Shown: one piece after another, positions 7,092-12,416 of the stretch
How the letters are laid out: each line of letters begins with the position of its first letter
Numbering within the stretch: position 1 is the first letter of the stretch
NCBI GenBank assembly: GCA_049422085.1
Contig: JBMSOD010000044.1
Span: 1 to 16,484 of the forward strand
Source: UBA4615 sp049422085
Lineage (GTDB): Bacteria; Pseudomonadota; Gammaproteobacteria; Burkholderiales; Burkholderiaceae_E
Length of the DNA stretch: 16,484 nucleotides
Direction of reading: 5' to 3'
Notes under the pieces: generated by a model
What the model was told of the DNA's origin: nothing
What the model saw: only the letters and a program-made list of their open reading frames with translations
The model's database searches: none
Translations under genes and position numbers: made by a program

Positions 7092-8918
7092 GTGCAGGAT
7101 CTGCGCGCCTTTATCGCGAGCCTGCCCAACCGGCCAGGCGTGTACCGCATGCATGCGGCCGACGGGCAGTTGCTCTATGTGGGCAAGGCCCGCGACCTGA
7201 AAAAGCGGGTGTCCTCGTATTTCCAGAAGACAGGGCACGGGCCGCGCATCGCTCATATGGTGTCGCGTGTGTCCCATATCGAGACGACGGTGACTGCGTC
7301 CGAGGCCGAAGCCCTGCTTCTCGAAAACAACCTGATCAAGTCGGGTCGGCCGCACTACAACATCGTGTTCCGCGATGACAAGTCCTATCCCTTTCTCAAG
7401 TTCACTGCGCATCGATTTGCGCGTATCGCGTACTACCGCGGGGGGACCGATCGCTCAAGCCAGTATTTCGGGCCCTATCCGAGCGCATGGGCGGTCAAGG
7501 AAAGCATTCAGGTGCTGCAGAAGGTATTTCGTTTGCGCACCTGTGAAGACTCGGTGTTCAACCATCGGTCCCGTCCCTGTCTGCAGCATCAGATCGGGCG
7601 CTGCAGTGCCCCGTGCGTGGCCGCGATTTCAGATGAGGACTACAAGGCTGACGTCGATGCCGCCATGCGATTCCTGCGAGGAGGGCATCAGGAGGTGCTG
7701 CAGGATTTCGAGTCCCGGATGCATGAGGCCGCCTCAGAGCTGCGATTCGAGGAGGCGGCGGTCTACCGCAATCGGATGACCGCGCTGTCACGTGTGCTTC
7801 ATCAGCAGTCCATGGAAACCGTGACCGATACCGATGTGGATGTGCTTGCCGTGGCCATTGAAGGCGGAAAGGCCTGCGTCAATCTGGCCATGGTGCGAGG
7901 AGGCCGGCATCTTGGCGACAAGGCCCATTTTCCGCAGGTGCCGCAGTGGCAGGACGGGGTGGAGACAGGCGAGCTCGAGCTCGAGCTCCTTGAGGCCTTC
8001 CTCGGGCAGCACTATGCCGACGGACAGGTGCCCGCGGTGGTGGTTTGTGCCGTTCAGGCTGACTTCGCGCGCGATGCTGCGCATCTGCTCCAGGACAGAG
8101 CAGGGCATCCGGTCCAGTGGATCCGACAGCCGCAGGGGGCCAGACGAAAATGGCTCGAGCAGGCGCAGATCAATGCCCGGATCGCGCTGGCCCGGACCCT
8201 GGCCGAGGAGGGTTCTCAGCAGACACGCACCCGGGCGCTTGCCGTCGAGCTCGGCCTGGACGACGAAGACCTCGACGCCTTGCGGATCGAGTGCTTTGAC
8301 ATCAGCCACACCATGGGCGAGGCCACGCAGGCCTCGTGCGTCGTCTTTCAGCAGCACGACATGAAGCGCAGCGAATACCGACGCTACAACATCGAGGGCA
8401 TCACCGGGGGCGATGACTATGCAGCGATGCGCCAGGTGCTCGAGCGACGCTACAGCAAGGTCGAAGAGGGGCTGATGCCGCAGGTGGTTCTGATCGATGG
8501 CGGGGCAGGGCAGGTGGCGGTCGCTACCGAGGTCTTCAGCGAACTGGGGCTCGACCTGTCCTTGCTGGTGGGTGTGGCCAAGGGCCCGGAGCGCAAGGCC
8601 GGCCTGGAGACGCTGGTGTTTGCCGATGGCCGGCCACCGCGGGACCTTGGCAAGGCTTCTGCGGCGCTCATGTTGATCGCGCGTATTCGAGACGAAGCCC
8701 ATCGATTTGCGATCACCGGCATGCGTGCCAGACGGGCGAAGACGCGCAATGTCTCTGCGCTTGAGGACATCGATGGGGTTGGCCCACGCAAGCGACAGCG
8801 ACTGCTGGCCCGATTTGGAGGGATGCGTGGCATCATGGCAGCCAGCGTCGACGACCTTGCTTCGGTCGAAGGCATTTCGCTCTCCCTCGCCGAAGACATC
8901 TACCGGCGCCTCCATTGA
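7092..8918 (+). CDS. uvrC: Excinuclease ABC subunit C
   Basis: 608 residues. UvrC makes both incisions beside the lesion in nucleotide excision repair after UvrA-UvrB loading. The GIY-YIG domain for the 3' cut has GVY at 16-18, YVG at 29-31, Arg39 and the acidic residue Glu78 in LLLENNLIK. Cys151, Cys163, Cys171 and Cys175 keep the 12/8/4 spacing of the four cysteines that bind the iron-sulphur cluster in UvrC. A UvrB-binding UVR motif lies around residues 200-240. The RNase H-like domain for the 5' cut carries Asp403 (FDISH), Asp469 (VLIDGGAGQ) and His537 (RDEAHRFAI), and paired helix-hairpin-helix motifs close the protein (about 555-605). The GTG start immediately follows the acpS stop. Nothing appears truncated or damaged. 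Confidence 0.98.
   Translation: MQDLRAFIASLPNRPGVYRMHAADGQLLYVGKARDLKKRVSSYFQKTGHGPRIAHMVSRVSHIETTVTASEAEALLLENNLIKSGRPHYNIVFRDDKSYPFLKFTAHRFARIAYYRGGTDRSSQYFGPYPSAWAVKESIQVLQKVFRLRTCEDSVFNHRSRPCLQHQIGRCSAPCVAAISDEDYKADVDAAMRFLRGGHQEVLQDFESRMHEAASELRFEEAAVYRNRMTALSRVLHQQSMETVTDTDVDVLAVAIEGGKACVNLAMVRGGRHLGDKAHFPQVPQWQDGVETGELELELLEAFLGQHYADGQVPAVVVCAVQADFARDAAHLLQDRAGHPVQWIRQPQGARRKWLEQAQINARIALARTLAEEGSQQTRTRALAVELGLDDEDLDALRIECFDISHTMGEATQASCVVFQQHDMKRSEYRRYNIEGITGGDDYAAMRQVLERRYSKVEEGLMPQVVLIDGGAGQVAVATEVFSELGLDLSLLVGVAKGPERKAGLETLVFADGRPPRDLGKASAALMLIARIRDEAHRFAITGMRARRAKTRNVSALEDIDGVGPRKRQRLLARFGGMRGIMAASVDDLASVEGISLSLAEDIYRRLH
7971..7988 (+). repeat. Three exact copies of a palindromic hexamer inside uvrC
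   Basis: GAGCTC is present three times in tandem at 7971-7976, 7977-7982 and 7983-7988. In the uvrC frame it reads Glu-Leu three times (residues 294-299). Each unit is its own reverse complement, so the 18 bases can also form a hairpin. It lies in the poorly conserved connector between the UVR motif and the RNase H-like domain. Confidence 0.8.
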
Positions 8919-8920
8919 TC

Positions 8921-9490
8921 ATGCGCTGGAATCTGCCGACCCTACTCACCTGGCTGCGCATGCTGGCCATCCCGCTTCTGGTTGCGGTTTATCTGGTGCC
9001 TGTCGAGGGCCTCACCATGGGGACCCGCAATCTGATTGGCACGACCCTGTTCGTCATGGCCGCGGTCACCGATGCGATCGATGGCTGGCTGGCTAGACGC
9101 TGGGGGCAGGAGTCAGCCTTCGGGGCTTTCCTGGACCCGGTGGCCGACAAGCTCCTGGTGTGCGCTGCGCTGGTTCTCCTGCTGGAGCTCAACCGGGTGG
9201 GAACGCTGGTGGCCATCATCATCATCGGCCGCGAAATCACCATTTCAGCGCTGCGTGAATGGATGGCAACGGCGGGCGCGCGGGCCAGTGTGGCGGTGCA
9301 TTCGCTCGGAAAGCTCAAGACCATTGCCCAGCTGGTCGCCATTCCGATGCTGCTGTTTCACGACCCGCTCTTTGGGGTGATTCCGATTGCGCGCATTGGT
9401 GCCTGGCTGATCGTCCTTGCCGCAGGACTCACCCTGTGGTCGATGGCCTACTACCTTCGGCAGGCCTGGCCTCATTTGCGTCAATCCTGA
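8921..9490 (+). CDS. pgsA: CDP-diacylglycerol-glycerol-3-phosphate 3-phosphatidyltransferase
   Basis: 189 residues. Inner-membrane enzyme making phosphatidylglycerophosphate from CDP-diacylglycerol and glycerol 3-phosphate, the committed step to phosphatidylglycerol and cardiolipin. The CDP-alcohol phosphotransferase signature D-x2-DG-x2-AR-x8-G-x3-D-x3-D is complete between Asp51 and Asp76 (DAIDGWLAR, then FGAFLDPVADK). Several hydrophobic segments follow, as expected for this polytopic family. The ATG at 8921 is preferred because MRWNLPTLLTW lines up with the E. coli start MQFNIPTLLTL; a TTG at 8915 overlapping the uvrC stop would add two residues. It lies two bases after uvrC, the same uvrC-pgsA pair as in E. 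coli, and the tRNA-Gly promoter begins inside its last codons. Confidence 0.97.
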   Translation: MRWNLPTLLTWLRMLAIPLLVAVYLVPVEGLTMGTRNLIGTTLFVMAAVTDAIDGWLARRWGQESAFGAFLDPVADKLLVCAALVLLLELNRVGTLVAIIIIGREITISALREWMATAGARASVAVHSLGKLKTIAQLVAIPMLLFHDPLFGVIPIARIGAWLIVLAAGLTLWSMAYYLRQAWPHLRQS

Positions 9491-9504
9491 TTTCAAGCTA
9501 TAGT
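9476..9504 (+). promoter_or_regulatory. Sigma-70-type promoter for tRNA-Gly
   Basis: TTGCGT at 9476-9481 (-35) and TATAGT at 9499-9504 (-10, 5 of 6 matches) are spaced by exactly 17 bases. The -35 element lies inside the last codons of pgsA. Transcription would start near 9511, giving a leader of about 20 bases before the mature tRNA-Gly 5' end. Confidence 0.7.
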
Positions 9505-9511
9505 CTTTCTT

Positions 9512-9527
9512 CTGTCGAAGACGACAG
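9512..9527 (+). other. Leader hairpin just upstream of tRNA-Gly
   Basis: CTGTCG at 9512-9517 and CGACAG at 9522-9527 form a perfect 6-bp stem with an AAGA loop. It ends three bases before the tRNA 5' end, so it would sit in the precursor 5' leader, where it could influence RNase P cleavage. This role is inference; the stem is seen directly. Confidence 0.45.
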
Positions 9528-9530
9528 CTT

Positions 9531-9606
9531 GCGGGAATAGCTCAGTTGGTAGAGCGCAACCTTGCCAAGGTTGAGGTCGCGAGTTCGAGACTCGTTTCCC
9601 GCTCCA
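9531..9606 (+). tRNA. tRNA-Gly (anticodon GCC)
   Basis: 76 bases including an encoded CCA. The acceptor stem GCGGGAA (9531-9537) pairs with TTCCCGC, the D arm contains AGCTCAGTTGGTAGAGC, and the T arm contains the usual GTTCGAGAC. The anticodon loop TTGCCAA has GCC at 9564-9566. It has its own promoter overlapping the end of pgsA and is followed by a perfect intrinsic terminator. The same gene (glyW) follows pgsA in E. coli. Confidence 0.97.
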
Positions 9607-9613
9607 GTATTCC

Positions 9614-9638
9614 GATCCGGAAGAAACCTCTTCCGATC
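9614..9638 (+). other. Stem-loop in the 3' trailer of tRNA-Gly
   Basis: GATCCGGAAGA at 9614-9624 pairs with TCTTCCGATC at 9629-9638 apart from one bulged C, leaving an AACC loop. It starts eight bases after the CCA end and precedes the terminator hairpin, so the tRNA-Gly precursor would carry two 3' structures. It may affect 3' trimming; that is inference. Confidence 0.4.
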
Positions 9639-9656
9639 AGATTCCCGATCCTGCGC

Positions 9657-9685
9657 AAGGGAAGCAAATGCTTCCCTTTTGTTTT
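9657..9685 (+). terminator. Rho-independent terminator after tRNA-Gly
   Basis: AAGGGAAGC at 9657-9665 and GCTTCCCTT at 9670-9678 form a perfect 9-bp stem with an AAAT loop, followed by TTGTTTT at 9679-9685. Orientation is +. It should end the tRNA-Gly transcript, which implies that tRNA-Cys downstream needs a separate promoter or read-through. Confidence 0.85.
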
Positions 9686-9782
9686 GGAAGGCGGCCCCGT
9701 TTCGGTCCATCACCTGGTCATGGTGGCGTATCCGATTGAATACCCGGCCCCGATTCGGTTTCCTTGCCTGCAACGGGTAAGT

Positions 9783-9856
9783 GGCGCGATGGCAGAGTGG
9801 TTATGCAGCGGCCTGCAAAGCCGTGTACGCCGGTTCGATTCCGGCTCGCGCCTCCA
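9783..9856 (+). tRNA. tRNA-Cys (anticodon GCA)
   Basis: 74 bases including an encoded CCA. The acceptor stem GGCGCGA (9783-9789) pairs with TCGCGCC, the anticodon stem CGGC/GCCG encloses CTGCAAA with anticodon GCA at 9815-9817, and the T arm holds GTTCGATTC. It lies 176 bases after tRNA-Gly, beyond a terminator. I see no clear promoter in the spacer between 9686 and 9782. No terminator follows before the oppositely oriented tRNA-Leu, which is 16 bases away. It is the counterpart of E. coli cysT. Confidence 0.96.
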
Positions 9857-9872
9857 GTTTCAAACCAAAGCC

Positions 9873-9964
9873 TGGTGCGAGAGGCGGGGATCGAACCCGC
9901 ACGCTGCCTTTCGGCGCGCGGCAGATTTTAAGTCTGCTGTGTCTACCGGTTTCACCACTCTCGC
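9873..9964 (-). tRNA. tRNA-Leu (anticodon UAA)
   Basis: 92 bases with an encoded CCA (TGG on + at 9873-9875). On the - strand the acceptor stem GCGAGAG pairs with CTCTCGC; the anticodon loop CTTAAAA gives UAA (9928-9930 on +). The long variable arm typical of class II tRNAs has a GCC-GAAA-GGC hairpin, and the T arm has GTTCGATCC. It points towards tRNA-Cys, so the two are convergent tail to tail. In E. coli the corresponding leuZ follows cysT in the same direction. A small protein gene ends 43 bases upstream on the same strand, and no strong promoter is visible between them, so the tRNA may be cotranscribed with it. Confidence 0.97.
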
Positions 9965-10007
9965 AACCGCCCGAAGTCTACTCTCTCGCGACCTCGAACG
10001 ATCGGGA

Positions 10008-10343
10008 TCAGTCTTGCGAAGTGGACAAAATCCCGGGGCACAGTTGCGGTGACCATTCAAGCAATTCGCATAGGCGCCTGATGACCCAGGCCTGCTCGAC
10101 ATCCCGCTCGGGCATTCCGCTTTCCTTGAGGCCTTGGAGCGTTCTTTCAAGGACCGTTGTCTCATCGAGATTCAGTGCCCAGAAGCTGTCACGGGTCGGT
10201 TCGACAAGCGCCTGCGCCAAATCCTCGCACCAATCATGGCGAGATTCTATTTCTTCTCGACTTTCAATCAGCCGGCCGGTACTTCTGGATTTGAAAAGAA
10301 GGATGAACGATTCCGGGACATGAATTTGCCTCTCGTCTGACAT
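10008..10343 (-). CDS. Small uncharacterised soluble protein
   Basis: 111 residues from the ATG at 10341-10343 on the - strand. I do not recognise a characterised function. The sequence is acidic and mostly helical in appearance: a short strand-like start (RQIHVPESFILLF), a charged helix (SREEIESRHDWCEDLAQALVE), a segment ETTVLERTLQGLKES, and AWVIRRLCELLEW near the end. No signal peptide, membrane segment, cysteine motif or nucleotide site is visible. The pattern resembles small conserved hypothetical proteins of Betaproteobacteria, but that is from memory and untested. GC content looks lower than in the surrounding operons. On its upstream side, TTGCAA (10391-10396) and TATATC (10366-10371) could form a weak promoter with a 19-base spacer. 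It may be expressed together with tRNA-Leu downstream. Confidence 0.65.
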   Translation of the reverse strand: MSDERQIHVPESFILLFKSRSTGRLIESREEIESRHDWCEDLAQALVEPTRDSFWALNLDETTVLERTLQGLKESGMPERDVEQAWVIRRLCELLEWSPQLCPGILSTSQD

Positions 10344-10547
10344 GATTTTGCTGTTTCGGCCTTCGGATATAGTCCGATTGTAGGAATTTTTTGCAATTTT
10401 TAGGGATGCAGGGGTATTGCATCGGTGACCCGATAGAATTATGCTCCCGCCTGTCTCGAATTGGGATCATTTCAGATTCAAGTTAGAGATTCACCTTTTC
10501 TTGTTTCTGGTCTTATCTGTCAACCTCAATTTCATTTGGATTGAATC
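10344..10547. other. AT-rich divergent intergenic region upstream of the H-NS gene
   Basis: These 204 bases separate the small - strand gene from the + strand H-NS-family gene and are clearly more AT-rich than their surroundings, with runs such as TTTTTTGCAATTTTT and a T-rich stretch at about 10493-10545. It probably contains both promoters. Proteins of the H-NS family prefer AT-rich curved DNA and often repress their own genes, so an autoregulatory site here is plausible, though not shown by the sequence alone. Confidence 0.5.
10417..10445 (+). promoter_or_regulatory. Candidate promoter for the H-NS-family gene
   Basis: TTGCAT at 10417-10422 and TATGCT at 10440-10445 are spaced by 17 bases. 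Each is only a moderate match to consensus. Transcription would begin near 10452 and give a 5' untranslated region of about 95 bases. Confidence 0.35.
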
Positions 10548-10853
10548 ATGAGCACCTTGCAGGATCTTCTTGCCCAGCGCGAAGCCCTCGATCGTCAGAT
10601 TGAAGAAACCCGGCGAAACGCGCGTAAAGATGCCGTGGCCAAAGTACTGGCTCTGGTCAATGAATTTGGACTCTCTGCCTCCGATATTTTTGGTGGCGCG
10701 CCCCGAGCCGCTGGTCGGCCCGCAAGTCCTCAGGCAGGACGCAAGGTTGCCCCCAAGTATCGCGACCCCGCCACCGGCAAGACCTGGACCGGGCGTGGAC
10801 GGGCGCCGACCTGGCTCGATGGCAAGGACCGGGCTCAATTCCTGATCGGCTGA
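10548..10853 (+). CDS. H-NS family nucleoid-associated DNA-binding protein
   Basis: 101 residues. The family coats AT-rich DNA as dimers and higher oligomers, silencing genes, especially acquired ones. Residues 1-45 form a charged helical region (LQDLLAQREALDRQIEETRR) suited to coiled-coil dimerisation. A flexible Ala/Pro/Gly-rich linker follows (about 50-66), and the C-terminal DNA-binding motif PKYRDPATGKTWTGRGRAPTWL spans about 69-90, with the AT-minor-groove loop GRGR at 82-85. The length and the TWTGRGRAPTW form are those of the short H-NS proteins of Burkholderiales and relatives. GGAT upstream of the ATG is a weak ribosome binding site. The gene stands alone, with an AT-rich promoter region before it and stem-loops after it. 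Confidence 0.93.
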   Translation: MSTLQDLLAQREALDRQIEETRRNARKDAVAKVLALVNEFGLSASDIFGGAPRAAGRPASPQAGRKVAPKYRDPATGKTWTGRGRAPTWLDGKDRAQFLIG

Positions 10854-10877
10854 TGGGCTGATCGGCCGATCGACTGA

Positions 10878-10900
10878 CCTGCTGGGACAGCCCCGGCAGG
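10878..10900 (+). terminator. GC-rich hairpin after the H-NS-family gene
   Basis: CCTGCTGGG at 10878-10886 pairs with CCCGGCAGG at 10892-10900 (9 bp with one G-U pair) around a 5-base loop. It begins 24 bases after the stop codon. No T-run follows, so it may be a weak or factor-assisted terminator. A separate 12-base palindrome, GATCGGCCGATC, lies just before it at 10860-10871. Confidence 0.4.
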
Positions 10901-10913
10901 TGGGCGACCGGCC

Positions 10914-10957
10914 CGCGGGATTCATTGAAGTTCGATTGATGATTCAGGAATCCCGCG
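10914..10957. terminator. Inverted repeat between convergent H-NS gene and tesA
   Basis: CGCGGGATTC at 10914-10923 and GAATCCCGCG at 10948-10957 are perfect 10-base inverted repeats with a 24-base loop. The structure lies 17 bases from the tesA stop on the - strand and about 60 bases from the H-NS gene stop on +. The symmetrical position suggests a two-way transcription end or an RNA-stabilising element, or a protein-binding site. There is no T-tract on either side. Confidence 0.35.
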
Positions 10958-10973
10958 CGACCTGCGCTTCTGT

Positions 10974-11696
10974 TCAGAGCAGACGTCTCAAGGACGGCCA
11001 GACATTGTCCAGCATCATGGGCTGGGCCTTTTCGTTGGGATGGATCCGGTCGGCCTGAAACAGTTCCATCCGCTCGCCGATGCCTTTCAAAAAAAACGGC
11101 ACCAGGCTGGCCTGTTCCTTTTTGCTGGCATTTTCGAAGACCGCTTCAAATGCGGTGGCATAACTTGCCCCGTAATTTGGCGGCATCTGCATTCCCAGAA
11201 GCAGGACCCGAGCTCCTGAGGCCCTGGCTGCCTTGATCATTTCGCGCAGGTTGTTTTCTGTGCTTGCAAGCGGCAGACCCCGCAGGGCGTCGTTGCCGCC
11301 GAGTTCAATGACCACCAGTCTGGGTTGATGTTTTTCAAGCAAAGCAGGAAGCCGGGTTCGCCCGCCCGCGGTGGTTTCGCCACTGATGCTGGCGTTGATC
11401 ACCCGCGCTGTTCGGCCTTCCTCTTGAAGTCGTTGCTCCAGCAACGCGACCCAACCGCGACCCCGTTGCAGCCCATATTCCGCCGACAGACTGTCGCCGA
11501 GAATCAGGATGGCCGGGCCGGTGGGGATGGCTGAGCCTGTGCCTTTGGCCGTCTGGGCCATGGACCGCTGTAAAGGCAGGCAGGCGAGGACCATCGCACC
11601 CATGAACCCAAGCGCACTGAGTCGCAAGCTGCTGCGTCGGAACGGGCGACACGACTGACGTCGGAGCGGGCGACACGACTGACGCGCACTCGGCAT
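10974..11696 (-). CDS. tesA: Periplasmic arylesterase / thioesterase I (SGNH hydrolase)
   Basis: 240 residues from the ATG at 11694-11696. TesA-type SGNH hydrolases cleave thioesters and short esters in the periplasm and also act as lysophospholipase or arylesterase. Block I GDSLS at 67-71 has the nucleophile Ser69, block II SISGETTAGG lies near 104-113, block III GGND is at 133-136, and DRIHPNEKA carries Asp216 and His219 of the catalytic triad. A signal peptide is visible as LRLSALGFMGAMVLACLPLQRSMAQ, cleaved probably after Ala. The n-region from this start is unusually long and Arg-rich (about 30 residues) because of a 24-base duplication; an in-frame TTG at 11625-11627 would give a conventional short signal peptide (217 residues in all). 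Neither start has a good ribosome binding site. It is divergent from ybbA with 46 bases between, as in E. coli. Confidence 0.93.
   Translation of the reverse strand: MPSARQSCRPLRRQSCRPFRRSSLRLSALGFMGAMVLACLPLQRSMAQTAKGTGSAIPTGPAILILGDSLSAEYGLQRGRGWVALLEQRLQEEGRTARVINASISGETTAGGRTRLPALLEKHQPRLVVIELGGNDALRGLPLASTENNLREMIKAARASGARVLLLGMQMPPNYGASYATAFEAVFENASKKEQASLVPFFLKGIGERMELFQADRIHPNEKAQPMMLDNVWPSLRRLL
11637..11684. repeat. 24-bp tandem duplication at the 5' end of tesA
   Basis: Bases 11637-11660 and 11661-11684 are two adjacent 24-base units that differ at a single position (A/G). On the - strand they encode RQSCRPLR followed by RQSCRPFR in the tesA frame, just upstream of the signal peptide. 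Because the unit is a multiple of three, copy-number change would keep the frame. Confidence 0.9.
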
Positions 11697-11742
11697 GGGG
11701 TTGATGGCGAACGGCCACTTTGGCTTCGATACACTGGTCGGC

Positions 11743-12408
11743 ATGAATGCTTTTCGCGTGAAAGACCTGAGCCGCAGGGTGCCCGACGCAGGCGGCTGGC
11801 TGACGATACTCGAGAATGTTGGATTCGAGGTTGAGGCTGGCGAGACCGTCGCCATTGTCGGGGCTTCGGGATCCGGAAAATCGACCCTGCTCGGACTGCT
11901 TGCGGGTCTGGATGAACCCAGCCAGGGTGAGGTCCTCGCTTTTGGTCAGGATATCTTCGCCCTCGACGAGGATGGCCGTGCGCAATGGCGGGCCCGTCAT
12001 GTGGGCTTTGTGTTCCAGGCCTTTCTGCTGTTGCCGCATATGACCGCTCTCGAGAATGTGATGCTGCCGCTCGAGCTGGCTGGCCGAAGTGATGCCCGAA
12101 CCGTTGCGAGAGAGTGGCTTGAGCGGGTGGGGCTGTCTGACCGTGCAAGCCACTATCCGAGAACGCTCTCCGGCGGAGAGCAGCAACGGGTTGCCATCGC
12201 CAGGGCCTTCGCGTCACGTCCTCCTCTGTTGCTGGCTGACGAGCCGACGGGAAGTCTTGACCATGCCACGGGAGAGCGCATCATCGATCTGCTGTTCGAA
12301 CTGAACCGCCAGGCGGGGGCGACCTTGCTGCTGGTCACCCATGACCGCGCTCTGGCGGCGCGTTGTCAGCGCACCCTCAGCCTTCACAACGGTCGATTGG
12401 TCCAGTAG
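11743..12408 (+). CDS. ybbA: ABC transporter ATP-binding protein, YbbA/LolD type
   Basis: 221 residues. ATPase of the MacB/LolD class, whose members usually power FtsX-like permeases for lipoprotein release, drug export or envelope work rather than uptake. Walker A GASGSGKST is at 40-48, the Q-loop Gln92 in VFQAF, the signature LSGGEQQRV at 142-150, Walker B LLLADE at 162-167 followed by PTGSLD, and the switch His200 in VTHD. The ATG at 11743 gives the family N-terminus (AFRVKDLSRRV); 16 more codons are open upstream but look unlike the family. There is no ribosome binding site, and TACACT at 11730-11735 could be a -10 element placing the transcript start at the ATG. The gene is divergent from tesA as in E. 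coli, but the ybbP permease gene that follows there is absent: the next gene is convergent, eight bases away. Confidence 0.9.
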   Translation: MNAFRVKDLSRRVPDAGGWLTILENVGFEVEAGETVAIVGASGSGKSTLLGLLAGLDEPSQGEVLAFGQDIFALDEDGRAQWRARHVGFVFQAFLLLPHMTALENVMLPLELAGRSDARTVAREWLERVGLSDRASHYPRTLSGGEQQRVAIARAFASRPPLLLADEPTGSLDHATGERIIDLLFELNRQAGATLLLVTHDRALAARCQRTLSLHNGRLVQ

Positions 12409-12416
12409 GCCTTCGC

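Noticed and set aside
9873..9964. tRNA-Leu as an integration site for a mobile element
   Set aside because: The 3' side of the tRNA has only 16 bases before tRNA-Cys, no integrase gene is nearby and I saw no duplicated tRNA end.
11697..11855. Upstream extension of tesA to 11855
   Set aside because: It would run through the start of the well-supported ybbA gene and adds 53 residues with no family similarity.
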